Positions 16,908-24,696 of a DNA stretch of 64,000 nucleotides are shown here, piece after piece. The stretch is from assembly GCA_020635855.1 (NCBI GenBank), contig JACJYZ010000002.1:1936802-2000801 (forward strand), in the 5' to 3' direction. How positions within the stretch are numbered: position 1 is the first letter of the stretch; every line of letters starts with the position of its first letter. The notes beneath the pieces are model-generated. The model was not told the DNA's origin, did no database searches, and saw only the letters and a program-made list of their open reading frames with translations. The DNA comes from Flavobacteriales bacterium. Its GTDB lineage: Bacteria > Bacteroidota > Bacteroidia > JACJYZ01. The position numbers and the translations under genes are program-made.

Positions 16908-18227
16908 GTGAACATAGAAATCCCCATTACAGCATCACCCAGGGTGGTGATCATCGGAGGAGGCTTCGGTGGCATACATCTGGCGCGCAAACTTCGCAAC
17001 AAGGGCTTCCAGGTGGTTCTGGTTGATAAGCAGAACTTCCATACTTTTCAGCCTCTGTTATACCAGGTGGCAACCGCAGCCCTCGACCCCGCCTCCATCA
17101 GTTTCCCCATACGCAAGATTTTCCACGGCTATGATGATTACTACTTTCGCATGGCCGATGTACGCGAGATCAAGGCCGACGAAAAAATGGTGTACACAGA
17201 CATTGGTGAAATCCAATACGACTACCTTGTCATCGCCACCGGCTCACAAACCAACTATTTCGGGATGGAAGGATTGATCATCAGTTCCATGCCGATGAAG
17301 AGTGTTGCGGAAGCCATTGACCTGCGCAGCTTGATCCTGCAGAATTTCGAGAAAGCGCTCAGCATACAGAACGAGCGAAAAAAAGACAGCCTGATGACTT
17401 TCGCCATTGCAGGCGCAGGGCCAACCGGCGTGGAGTTGGCCGGAGCCATCGGCGAACTGAAAAAGAACATCCTGCCAAGGGATTACCCCGAATTGGACTT
17501 TTCCCGCATGCGGATCCTGCTCATCCAAAGCGGCAACCGCGTACTCCCCGCACTCTCCGAAAAGTCATCCGTACGTGCCAAAAGATTCCTGGAGAAACTG
17601 GGCGTTGAAGTGGTACTCAACACCCGTGTACTGGACTACTTCGGCGACTACATCCAAACCAACCAGAAAGATTACACGGCACGCACCCTCATCTGGACCA
17701 CCGGAGTTAAGGGTTGCCCGGTAGACGGACTTCCGGCTGACAGCATTGAGAAACGCAACCGGCGTATATTGGTGGATGTATACAACCGCGTGGAAGGCTC
17801 CGAGCATGTTTTTGCTATCGGCGACTGCGCCGCCATGATCAGTGATGCATTCCCAAACGGCCATCCTCAGGTAGCACCCGCCGCGATCCAGCAAGGTGTT
17901 CTGCTGGCTGAAAACCTGGAAAGGCTTCTGAAAAACAAACCCCTCAAACCATTCCGATACCGCGACAAAGGATCAATGGCCACCATCGGAAAGAACAAGG
18001 CCGTGGTGGAAGTGGGCCGATTGAAGACCGGCGGTTTCCTGGCGTGGTTCGTGTGGATGTTTATTCACCTCATGAGCCTGGTTGGTTTCAGAAACAAGCT
18101 GATTGTATTTCTGGATTGGACCAGAAGTTATTTCAACAATGATAAAGGCGTGCGGGTCATCTTTCAGCAATTCGACCTGATGGAGGAAAAGAAACGGCGA
18201 AAAAAGGAAATGCTGAAAGAGGAATAA
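16908..18227 (+). CDS. ndh: Type II NADH dehydrogenase (NAD(P)/FAD-dependent oxidoreductase)
   Basis: Single-subunit flavoprotein that oxidises NADH and reduces quinone without pumping protons, attached to the inner membrane. 439 residues from a GTG at 16908 (no ATG is available in frame nearby). The FAD dinucleotide motif is VVIIGGGFGGIHLARKL (about residue 13) and the NAD motif is AGAGPTGVELAGAIG (about 163). The FAD-binding FAIGDCAAM follows. The QPLLYQVATAAL segment is typical for NDH-2. The hydrophobic GFLAWFVWMFIHLMSLVGF near the C-terminus is the membrane-binding region. Divergent from hsp20. Confidence 0.9.
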   Translation: MNIEIPITASPRVVIIGGGFGGIHLARKLRNKGFQVVLVDKQNFHTFQPLLYQVATAALDPASISFPIRKIFHGYDDYYFRMADVREIKADEKMVYTDIGEIQYDYLVIATGSQTNYFGMEGLIISSMPMKSVAEAIDLRSLILQNFEKALSIQNERKKDSLMTFAIAGAGPTGVELAGAIGELKKNILPRDYPELDFSRMRILLIQSGNRVLPALSEKSSVRAKRFLEKLGVEVVLNTRVLDYFGDYIQTNQKDYTARTLIWTTGVKGCPVDGLPADSIEKRNRRILVDVYNRVEGSEHVFAIGDCAAMISDAFPNGHPQVAPAAIQQGVLLAENLERLLKNKPLKPFRYRDKGSMATIGKNKAVVEVGRLKTGGFLAWFVWMFIHLMSLVGFRNKLIVFLDWTRSYFNNDKGVRVIFQQFDLMEEKKRRKKEMLKEE

Positions 18228-18348
18228 AAACGGGCTCTCCCGGACACTCATCCGCCAATTTCGGTTGTTACGCGAACAATCTGGCCACCCGAATGTTCTT
18301 TTGGAAAAATGTTTCATCTTTGCCGCGCTAAACAAACCCTACTTACCT

Positions 18349-19326
18349 ATGAAATCATTGCGCACACTGACCGGATGCCTGCTGATATTGAGCGCTACCT
18401 CGGGCCTGCTTCACGCACAGGTTACCGATGCCGAAAACAAACTGAAAGATGCGAAAACCGATACCACAAGCGGTTGGAAAATCGGTGGAACGATCGCCGT
18501 TAACCTGAACCAGGTGTCGTTGACCAATTGGGCAGCCGGTGGTCAGAATTCGGTTTCAGCCAGTGGACTGCTCAGTTTGTTTGCCCATCACAGTCATGGC
18601 AAATCTCTCTGGGAAAATACCCTCGACCTCGGATACGGAAGCATCAAAAACGGAAACCAGAAACACTGGTGGAAATCAGATGACAAGGTTGACCTGATGT
18701 CGAAGTACGGAAGAAAAGCCAGTAAATACTGGCACTATGCAGGGCTTTTCAATTTCCGCACCCAAATGGATAACGGTTACAATTACCCGAATGATACCGT
18801 AATCATCTCCAAAGCCCTGGCCCCCGCCTATGTATTGGGCGCCCTGGGATTCGACTTCCAGCGTAGCAAAAACTTCACTGCGTTCCTCGCACCATTCACC
18901 GCCAAGGCCACCCTGGTAAATGACCAGACACTGGCTGATGCGGGTGCATTCGGCGTAGAACCTGCCGTGTACAACCAAACCTCAGGCACCCGCATCACAC
19001 CCGGGGAAAAAAGCAGGGTTGAACTTGGAGGCTATGTGCGCATCTTTGCCAAAAAGGATGTAATGGAAAACATCACAGCTCAAACCAAACTCGACCTGTT
19101 TTCCAACTACCTTGAGCATCCTGAAAACATCGACGTCAACTGGCAGGTGCTGGTATCCATGAAGGTGAACAAGTACATTTCCGCCACCTTAACCACAGAC
19201 CTCATCTACGATGACGACATCAACATTGCGGTGGACACGAACAATGACGGTGTGACCGACAAATCAGGCCCCAGAACCCAATTCAAGGAAGTACTGGGTG
19301 TGGGCTTTTCATACAAATTCCAGTAA
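18349..19326 (+). CDS. DUF3078 family protein, predicted outer-membrane beta barrel
   Basis: About 325 residues from the ATG at 18349, which begins a signal peptide (MKSLRTLTGCLLILSATSG, cut near LHAQ); a longer frame from 18265 is unlikely. The sequence has repeated amphipathic beta strands and the opening GWKIGGTIAVNLNQVSLTNW typical of DUF3078, a Bacteroidota outer-membrane family. It ends in a strand finishing with aromatic/hydrophobic residues (GVGFSYKFQ), as outer-membrane proteins do. No specific function is known. MscL follows 12 bases later. Confidence 0.85.
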   Translation: MKSLRTLTGCLLILSATSGLLHAQVTDAENKLKDAKTDTTSGWKIGGTIAVNLNQVSLTNWAAGGQNSVSASGLLSLFAHHSHGKSLWENTLDLGYGSIKNGNQKHWWKSDDKVDLMSKYGRKASKYWHYAGLFNFRTQMDNGYNYPNDTVIISKALAPAYVLGALGFDFQRSKNFTAFLAPFTAKATLVNDQTLADAGAFGVEPAVYNQTSGTRITPGEKSRVELGGYVRIFAKKDVMENITAQTKLDLFSNYLEHPENIDVNWQVLVSMKVNKYISATLTTDLIYDDDINIAVDTNNDGVTDKSGPRTQFKEVLGVGFSYKFQ

Positions 19327-19337
19327 ACCAACAGAAC

Positions 19338-19763
19338 ATGGGATTTCTAAAAGAATTCAGAACCTTTGCCGTAAAGGGCAATGTAATGGACATGGCCGTC
19401 GGTGTAATCATCGGCGGTGCGTTCGGTAAAATCATCGCTTCTGCGGTGAATGACATCATCATGCCTCCCCTTGGCTTAGCCATCGGTGGTATGAATTTCA
19501 GGGAACTGAAACTGGTCCTGAAAGATGCTTACACAGATGCGGGTGGCCAGGAAGTGGCCGCTGTCACCCTGAACTACGGTAACTTTTTTCAAACGGCACT
19601 GGATTTCACCATCATTGCGCTGGCCATATTTTTAATGGTCAAAGCCATGAACCAGTTGAAGAAAAAGGAAGAAGCCGCACCTGCTGCACCGCCCGCACCT
19701 TCCAAAGAAGAAATGCTGCTGACAGACATCCGCGACCTCCTAAAAGAAGGTCGGTCCAAGTAA
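19338..19763 (+). CDS. mscL: Large-conductance mechanosensitive channel MscL
   Basis: Inner-membrane tension-gated channel that releases solutes on osmotic downshock. 141 residues. The N-terminal KEFRTFAVKGNVMDMAVGVI is the conserved amphipathic helix and start of TM1 with its pore-lining glycines. TM2 is ALDFTIIALAIFLMVKAM. The charged C-terminal bundle (LKKKEEAAPAAP to LTDIRDLLKEG) is present. Length and motif order are normal. It probably shares a transcript with the DUF3078 gene upstream. Confidence 0.95.
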   Translation: MGFLKEFRTFAVKGNVMDMAVGVIIGGAFGKIIASAVNDIIMPPLGLAIGGMNFRELKLVLKDAYTDAGGQEVAAVTLNYGNFFQTALDFTIIALAIFLMVKAMNQLKKKEEAAPAAPPAPSKEEMLLTDIRDLLKEGRSK

Positions 19764-20368
19764 GCTCCAACCTATATTCACACATAGGTTCAGCTGTGGT
19801 CAACCCCACAAGGAAGGCCTATGTCGGGAACCTAAATTGGTATCCACAACGGTTTGGGAAATGACCGTTTCAAGCCGGAAATTGGTACCAGAAAGCGGAA
19901 AAAAGTGGCGCTGCGAAGTACGATCCCCGGGCAGCCCCTAGGAATGCTCGCAGCGCCTCTCTTCTTTTGCCGCAATCCACTACAAGATTACCCCCATTCA
20001 ATTGCCGGAGGGCCAGTATACCTTGCTGATCGCAATTAAAACCATTTGCGGTTTGATGCACGGGAAGGCGGCAAGGTGTTCCTTCCGGCGTAAGACGGAA
20101 ATCACGGGATCCATCGTTCATCCCGGTTGATAGCCACAAGTTTCGCAAGTGGCAAAGAATGGTGACAGCGCGGAGGCCTCAGGTTGAATGTTCTATTCTC
20201 CGCATTGCTTCACCGATCAGGAGACCATCCGCTCTACCAGGCATCATGATGGTCATACTGATCCCTTTGCCATTTGTAACCATTCCAAACCCGTTCTCGG
20301 CCAACCGGCCGGCGAACGGGTTTGCTGTTTCCGGAAACAGACACAACCGGAATTGGTATATTGGCTCC
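19764..20368. other. Long non-coding region with several strong hairpins
   Basis: About 605 bases without a supportable gene. Hairpins visible by eye are: AACCTAT/ATAGGTT at about 19769-19790; a perfect 10-bp stem GGCGCTGCGA (19907-19916) with TCGCAGCGCC (19948-19957) whose loop contains CCCGGG and CCTAGG palindromes; CGGGAT/ATCCCG at 20105-20125; and a perfect 10-bp stem AAACCCGTTC/GAACGGGTTT at 20287-20323, about 45 bases before the next start codon. The last could be a terminator or attenuator. A structured small RNA is possible, but I recognise no named RNA family. Confidence 0.5.
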
Positions 20369-20590
20369 ATGAAAAAATTCTATCATAAGGAAGACATCAC
20401 CATTCAATGGGATCCTACGCTATGTATACATAGCGGCATATGCGCCCGTGGCCTTCCGTCGGTGTTCAGGCCGGGAGAACGCCCCTGGGTCACAACTGAA
20501 CATGCCGGCAAGGAAGACATCATAAAACAAGTAAGAAAATGCCCTTCAGGGGCCTTAACCCTCATCAATCATGGAAAACAAGAAAGGTAA
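20369..20590 (+). CDS. 4Fe-4S mono-cluster protein YjdI-like
   Basis: 73 residues starting at the ATG at 20369; the longer frame beginning at 20159 runs through the hairpin-rich non-coding region and is not credible. The Cys pattern CIHSGICARGLPSVF with a later KCPSGAL provides three to four ligands typical of the divergent 4Fe-4S (Fer4_19) family that includes YjdI. Its role is unknown, likely electron transfer or stress related. The stop overlaps the next gene by 20 bases. Confidence 0.85.
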   Translation: MKKFYHKEDITIQWDPTLCIHSGICARGLPSVFRPGERPWVTTEHAGKEDIIKQVRKCPSGALTLINHGKQER

Positions 20591-21002
20591 AGCAACCGGT
20601 ATCGGTGGCATTTTTTTCAAGTGCGAAAATCCGGATGAAATGAAAAAATGGTACGGCGATCATTTGCGGCTGAATGTGAATGAATACGGATCACTCTTTG
20701 AATTCAGATCCGCCCGTAACCCCGAGAAGAAAGAATACCTGCAATGGAGTCCCTTCAAAAAAGACACCACCTACTTCCAGCCTTCGGAAAAAGAATTCAT
20801 GCTGAACTACCGGGTGGAAAACATCGAAGCGCTGGTAGAAGAACTCCGGCAAAACGGTGTAACGATCTGCGATGAAATCGAGTCGTACTCATACGGAAAA
20901 TTCGTACATATACTGGATCCCGAAAACAATAAAATCGAATTATGGGAACCGGTTGACGAAGTATTTACAGAAACACAGGAAGGACAAACGACACAGTCCT
21001 AA
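20571..21002 (+). CDS. VOC (glyoxalase/bleomycin resistance) family protein
   Basis: 143 residues with two beta-alpha-beta-beta-beta halves of the vicinal oxygen chelate fold: first half GIGGIFFKCENPDEMKKWYG, second half FMLNYRVENIEALVEELRQNG and YGKFVHILDPENNKIELWEP. The final Glu of IELWEP and the His of FVHI are the positions used as metal ligands in the family. The substrate is unknown. It overlaps the YjdI-like gene by 20 bases, so the two are translated together. Confidence 0.87.
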   Translation: MENKKGKATGIGGIFFKCENPDEMKKWYGDHLRLNVNEYGSLFEFRSARNPEKKEYLQWSPFKKDTTYFQPSEKEFMLNYRVENIEALVEELRQNGVTICDEIESYSYGKFVHILDPENNKIELWEPVDEVFTETQEGQTTQS

Positions 21003-21103
21003 ACGCATCAGCCCGTAACCACCGAACAACTTCCGACAGGACACATCCAGGAAAGTATTTATATATATATTCCCCGTCAAAACCGTAACCCCGTTTTCAT
21101 GTC

Positions 21104-21568
21104 ATGGAACAAAAACCGCTTGATTCACCGGAATTCACAAGTACCAACCCGAATACGGAACTTTCTCTGAGTACCGTAGCCGCTGATCACCTGAAAAGAA
21201 CCGCCAAATGGGCCCGTTTCCTTTCCATCCTCGGCTTTGTTTTCATCGGCCTGATGGTGCTTGTCGCCTTTTTTGCCGGTGGAATGATGGCCCTCGCAAC
21301 TCAGGGAATGGTGAACTCCAGTGTTGTCACCATCATCTATCTTATGATGGCCGCGTTCTGCTTTTTCCCAGTTTATTTTTTGTTCAGTTTTTCAAGCAAA
21401 ACCCTGAGGGCCGTTGACTCATACGATGCAACGGAACTGGGAGAAGCACTCTCCAACCTTCGCAGATACTTCCAGTTCATCGGCATTCTGGCTGCCATCT
21501 ATCTCGGATTTATGGCCATCGTCATTCTCTTCAGTTTTCTTGGCGGCATGATGTCTGCAGCATTCTAA
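21104..21568 (+). CDS. DUF5362 family membrane protein
   Basis: 154 residues. Three to four hydrophobic segments: FLSILGFVFIGLMVLVAFFAGG, VTIIYLMMAAFCFFPVYFLF and GILAAIYLGFMAIVILFSFLGG. The sequence between TM2 and TM3 (FSSKTLRAVDSYDATELGEAL) is characteristic of DUF5362. The N-terminal tail is polar. Function unknown. It ends five bases from the convergent thioredoxin gene. Confidence 0.8.
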   Translation: MEQKPLDSPEFTSTNPNTELSLSTVAADHLKRTAKWARFLSILGFVFIGLMVLVAFFAGGMMALATQGMVNSSVVTIIYLMMAAFCFFPVYFLFSFSSKTLRAVDSYDATELGEALSNLRRYFQFIGILAAIYLGFMAIVILFSFLGGMMSAAF

Positions 21569-21573
21569 TCTAC

Positions 21574-21873
21574 TCACGCAGCATGTGCTTCGATGACCTG
21601 CCGGAGTTGTCCGGCAGGCATCACACCTGATTGTTTCCAACGCACTTGCCCCTCCCGAAAGAGAATCAGCGTCGGAACACCCTGCACACCATAAGCCATG
21701 GCTGCTTGCGGATTTTTATCCACATCCACTTTCAGGATCGTCAACCGGTCACCCATCTGAGCCTTCAGATCATCCAGGATGGGTGCCATCATCTTGCATG
21801 GTCCGCACCATGTGGCATAAAAATCCACCAATACCGGTTGTGATCCCTTGATCAGTTCATTGAAAGTTGCCAT
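21574..21873 (-). CDS. trxA: Thioredoxin
   Basis: About 99 residues from the ATG at 21873 (MATFNELIKGSQ); a longer frame reaching 21936 adds an unlikely leader. The active site is ATWCGPCKMMAPIL with the usual WCGPC, and the conserved cis-Pro is in GVQGVPTLILF. It is the last gene of a minus-strand operon for persulfide and sulfur handling, where it may reduce persulfidated proteins or glutathione persulfide. Predicted cytoplasmic. Confidence 0.92.
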   Translation of the reverse strand: MATFNELIKGSQPVLVDFYATWCGPCKMMAPILDDLKAQMGDRLTILKVDVDKNPQAAMAYGVQGVPTLILFREGQVRWKQSGVMPAGQLRQVIEAHAA

Positions 21874-21908
21874 ATCGTCACTCCTTTCTGTTTTGTCTTT
21901 GATGACTT

Positions 21909-22220
21909 TCACAACATCGCATTCACCTGATGCCATCCGCCACCGTTCTCACATTCCACACCGTGGCGACGCAACAGGGATGCTGCCTGACCACTGCGCA
22001 TGCCCGATGCACAGCACACCACCACCGGCTTGTTAAGTTTCTTGATCTTTTCCACATGCCCTTCCAACGTATGTAATGGAATGTTCCTGGAGCCGGCCAC
22101 ATGCCCACCCCTGTACTCATCCACACTGCGAACATCAATAACCACGGCACCATTGGCCAGCATTTCCTGCACCTTTTCAGAAGCACCACCGCCTCCGAAC
22201 AACATATTAAGAATTCCCAT
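21909..22220 (-). CDS. Rhodanese-like domain protein
   Basis: 103 residues, one rhodanese domain. The N-terminal CDC25-like motif VVIDVRSVDEYRGGHVAGS and the active-site loop VVVCCASGMRSGQAA with catalytic Cys are intact. A Gly-rich FGGGGA lies near the start. It should carry sulfane sulfur between carriers such as thioredoxin and thiols. It lies between the MBL-rhodanese fusion and thioredoxin in the same operon. Confidence 0.9.
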   Translation of the reverse strand: MGILNMLFGGGGASEKVQEMLANGAVVIDVRSVDEYRGGHVAGSRNIPLHTLEGHVEKIKKLNKPVVVCCASGMRSGQAASLLRRHGVECENGGGWHQVNAML

Positions 22221-22256
22221 ATCTGTAGTGTTTATTTGGTTGTTAGATTTTATTCT

Positions 22257-23618
22257 TCAAGCGGATAATGGCATTCGCTCCATCCATGTCTTAATGCGAT
22301 TACCCAGGTCATACACATGGCGCCCCGGAAAAGCCCGCTCCAGGATACTCGTCCCGATGGCCGACCTGTAGCCACCGGCACAATGCACCACCACCGGCGC
22401 TTCACCATTGACTTCCTTCACCCTTTCCCTGAGTTCCGACAAGGGTATGTTCACCGCATGCGAGAATACAGGACCGGCAGCGTGTTCACCTTCCTGGCGT
22501 ATGTCTATTATGACATAGTTGCCATATGCATCTTCAAAAGCATCGTGTTCCAACTCGCTCGAAATGACACCCTCCATCTCCGATACCACCATCACGCCTT
22601 TTACCAGGGCGTCATATCCGATAGACGCCAGCCTTGCCAATGCTGCCTTCCGGGACGATTCTTCCTCAACAACAAGGTAGAACTTTTCGTCGGGGGCCAC
22701 CACCGCTCCGACCCATGTTTCAAACTTGTCGGTTGCACTGTAAGGCACGTTCAATGCCCCCGGCATGTGGCCCGATCTGAATTTCGATGCGGGCCTGGCA
22801 TCCACCACCAATACATCCGGCTTCCATCCAGGCTGATATGCAACCACGGGAATCCAGGCGAAATCAGGCTTCAGATCCGGGGCACCATCTTTATTCAGGC
22901 GCACATCATACCCGAAGTATTTCGGAATGAACGGTTGTCCTTCCAGCAAAGCCTTGACAAAATCATCCTCACTCATTTCCTGCATGGACCAGTTGGAAAC
23001 ACGTTCCACTCCGATGGTGCTGCTCAATTGATCGCTCAGGTTCTTGCCGCACAATGAACCCGCCCCATGTGCCGGATAAACTTTCACATCATCGCCAAGT
23101 TTCAGAAAACGATGGTGCAGGGTATGGTACATCATGCGGGCCAATTCTTCCCTCCGGGCGGTAAGATTCCCGGCATTCTCGCGCAGGTCGGGACGACCAC
23201 AATCTCCAATGAACAAAGAGTCGCCGGTAAACACCGCCTCGTCTTTTCCTGCCTCATTCACTGCCACCAGGCTGATGCTGTCCGGGGAATGACCGGGTGT
23301 GTATAATACCCGTATTGTGACTGCTCCCAGGGGAACCACTTCCCCATCGCCAACCTTGATGTGCGGATATCCCGCCCCAAGATCCTGATGAACATAAATG
23401 CCAGCTCCTTTCTCTTTGTGGATCTGAAAGTGACTGCTTACAAAATCAGCATGTGGATGCGTTTCAAAAACCTTGGTGATCTTCGCACCATGATTCTGAG
23501 CGAATGTATAGTACGGTTGCGGATCGCGGCCCGGATCAACCAACGCCACTTCTCCATTGCTCAAAATGGCGTAGGAAGCATGTGCCAGGTTCTTATCGTA
23601 AAATTGATGTATGGTCAT
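22257..23618 (-). CDS. MBL-fold persulfide dioxygenase-like protein fused to two rhodanese domains
   Basis: 453 residues. The N-terminal half is a metallo-beta-lactamase domain with the ligand motif THPHADFVSSH, a second ligand group in TPGHSPDS, the Asp in TGDSLFIGDCGRPD and the late His in VYPAHGAG, as in ETHE1/persulfide dioxygenase enzymes. Two rhodanese domains follow. The first (about residues 270-345) lacks the catalytic Cys (EEESSRKAA at the loop), so it is probably structural. The second (about 360-450) has HCAGGYRSA and is likely active. Such proteins oxidise glutathione persulfide to sulfite. The neighbours TauE/SafE and thioredoxin fit this role. Confidence 0.9.
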   Translation of the reverse strand: MTIHQFYDKNLAHASYAILSNGEVALVDPGRDPQPYYTFAQNHGAKITKVFETHPHADFVSSHFQIHKEKGAGIYVHQDLGAGYPHIKVGDGEVVPLGAVTIRVLYTPGHSPDSISLVAVNEAGKDEAVFTGDSLFIGDCGRPDLRENAGNLTARREELARMMYHTLHHRFLKLGDDVKVYPAHGAGSLCGKNLSDQLSSTIGVERVSNWSMQEMSEDDFVKALLEGQPFIPKYFGYDVRLNKDGAPDLKPDFAWIPVVAYQPGWKPDVLVVDARPASKFRSGHMPGALNVPYSATDKFETWVGAVVAPDEKFYLVVEEESSRKAALARLASIGYDALVKGVMVVSEMEGVISSELEHDAFEDAYGNYVIIDIRQEGEHAAGPVFSHAVNIPLSELRERVKEVNGEAPVVVHCAGGYRSAIGTSILERAFPGRHVYDLGNRIKTWMERMPLSA

Positions 23619-23629
23619 TTGAACAGGAA

Positions 23630-24001
23630 TTATCTGGTTTGAAAAAACATTTTAAGGGCGATGGCAACCAACAGGACGGCAAAGCCCTTGCGGAGTGTTA
23701 CCGCATCTACCTGCAGTGCCATTTTGCTACCCATGTAACTGCCGATCACAAACACCACTGCCATGATCAGGGCCGCCCGTACATCAAGAAAACCCTTCTT
23801 GTGGTATTCCAGGGCAGCCGCCAGACCGATGGGTAATACCATCAATCCAAGCGTGGTCCCCTGAGCAAGGTGCTGCGAATACCCCAACAGGTAGATCAGT
23901 GCCGGAATCACGATAACCCCGCCACCTAAACCCAAGAGTCCACTCAAGTAGCCTGCCGCCAGTCCGGTCGCAACCAGGATCAGTATCTGAAACATGTTCA
24001 T
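23630..24001 (-). CDS. TauE/SafE family transporter, half-size
   Basis: About 123 residues from the ATG at 24001. The family signature GLAAGYLSGLLGLGGGVIVIP opens the protein, and three to four membrane segments follow, which equals one of the two repeats found in normal-length TauE/SafE sulfite/sulfonate exporters. It may work as a homodimer. The start overlaps the DUF2892 stop by four bases (ATGA), so the two are coupled. The operon context suggests sulfite export. Confidence 0.85.
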   Translation of the reverse strand: MNMFQILILVATGLAAGYLSGLLGLGGGVIVIPALIYLLGYSQHLAQGTTLGLMVLPIGLAAALEYHKKGFLDVRAALIMAVVFVIGSYMGSKMALQVDAVTLRKGFAVLLVAIALKMFFQTR

Positions 24002-24207
24002 TGCTTTTCGGTTTTGCATGTCCGGATGCCGAAAGGGTAATAGAGCGGACAAAAACGGACTACGCTGGTTAACAAAAACACGACAGCCACCACCAGGGCC
24101 ACAACACCCAGGGTGCCTTCTATTTTACCGGTCAGGTAGAGCGCGCCCAACAAGAGGGCGACAATCACCCTCACCCACCGATCCGTATTTCCCATGTTTG
24201 TTTTCAT
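23998..24207 (-). CDS. DUF2892 (YgaP-like) membrane protein
   Basis: 69 residues with two hydrophobic segments (VRVIVALLLGALYLTG and LGVVALVVAVVFLLTSVV). The motif RFCPLYYPFGIRTCK is typical of the DUF2892/YgaP transmembrane domain often linked to rhodanese proteins. It is the first gene of the operon that runs to the thioredoxin gene. A palindromic operator candidate lies about 80 bases upstream. Confidence 0.85.
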   Translation of the reverse strand: MKTNMGNTDRWVRVIVALLLGALYLTGKIEGTLGVVALVVAVVFLLTSVVRFCPLYYPFGIRTCKTEKQ

Positions 24208-24280
24208 ATGTCAGAAGTATTGAATGTTTGTATCTGCATGATTGATGACACAAAGATCCGGCGGGTGAAAAAGAAATACA

Positions 24281-24294
24281 GTGACACATGTCAC
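24281..24294. promoter_or_regulatory. Palindromic operator candidate GTGACA-N2-TGTCAC
   Basis: GTGACACATGTCAC is an inverted repeat of two 6-base arms with a 2-base centre, located upstream of the minus-strand persulfide operon. A near-match to the -7 box (GATCTTTG on the minus strand) is at 24251-24258. If it is used, the palindrome would be centred near -42, the usual place for a class II activator site. The same core occurs at 16783-16794. The nearby Crp/Fnr gene is the best candidate regulator. Confidence 0.55.
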
Positions 24295-24354
24295 AGAGGG
24301 GTGATGTTCATTTTCGTGGTTCGATGAAGTCGGGTGTGATTGACGCGACTGAAA

Positions 24355-24392
24355 GGAGCCATTTACCATTTACGCGACCAACGGGAGCACAT
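24355..24392. repeat. Dispersed repeat copy (GCTCCCGTTGGTCGCG type)
   Basis: Reads, on the minus strand, GCTCCCGTTGGTCGCGTAAA followed by TGG and TAAATGGCTCC. The same unit is found three times at 57330-57415. A degenerate second copy (GCGACTGAAAGGAGCC on the plus strand) sits directly upstream at about 24345. Confidence 0.75.
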
Positions 24393-24443
24393 CATACAAC
24401 ACACACTTAACACGTCGTTCAAAATGCCGACAAACGGGTGGCA

Positions 24444-24451
24444 TACATTTG
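24444..24451 (+). promoter_or_regulatory. Candidate -7 promoter box before the 63-codon ORF
   Basis: TACATTTG fits TAnnTTTG and lies about 40 bases before the ATG at 24493. No -33 TTG is clear. Confidence 0.35.
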
Positions 24452-24492
24452 TCGTCCCTGCCTCCGCCCGTAACCGATACTTGAAGTGCTGT

Positions 24493-24684
24493 ATGAAAAA
24501 TGGAAAACGTTTGCTGCTACTGACCTGTTCACTCTGTATGATGGTCGCATCCATGCCAAACCGAAAAGATGTTGTTTCAGACAAACCTCCGATGAACACT
24601 CACCTCTCTGCCATGAACAAATACCTACCGTTTCAGCAGTATGCCTATGGAATGGTAAAAACCTACGACCGGAAGTCGCGGTAA
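24493..24684 (+). CDS. Possible small secreted peptide
   Basis: 63 residues. MKNGKRLLLLTCSLCMMVAS is a good signal-peptide-like start, followed by a short polar region rich in Asn, Lys and Tyr (PPMNTHLSAMNKYLPFQQYA). It is oriented against the genes on both sides, and ends 13 bases from the stop of the Crp/Fnr gene. A promoter-like box lies at a suitable distance. No homologue is known to me; it could be a chance frame. Confidence 0.4.
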   Translation: MKNGKRLLLLTCSLCMMVASMPNRKDVVSDKPPMNTHLSAMNKYLPFQQYAYGMVKTYDRKSR

Positions 24685-24696
24685 CCCGGGCCACGA

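Noticed and set aside
16908..18227. Sulfide:quinone oxidoreductase instead of NADH dehydrogenase
   Set aside because: The QPLLYQVATAAL and GAGPTGVELAGAIG segments fit NDH-2, and the Cys pair expected for a sulfide:quinone oxidoreductase is absent.
20159..20368. N-terminal extension of the YjdI-like gene
   Set aside because: The added codons run through hairpins in a non-coding region and do not resemble any domain; the family is about 70 residues.
19764..20368. Known RNA such as RNase P, tmRNA or 6S RNA
   Set aside because: The conserved core sequences of RNase P and tmRNA are not seen, and I cannot confirm a 6S fold by eye.
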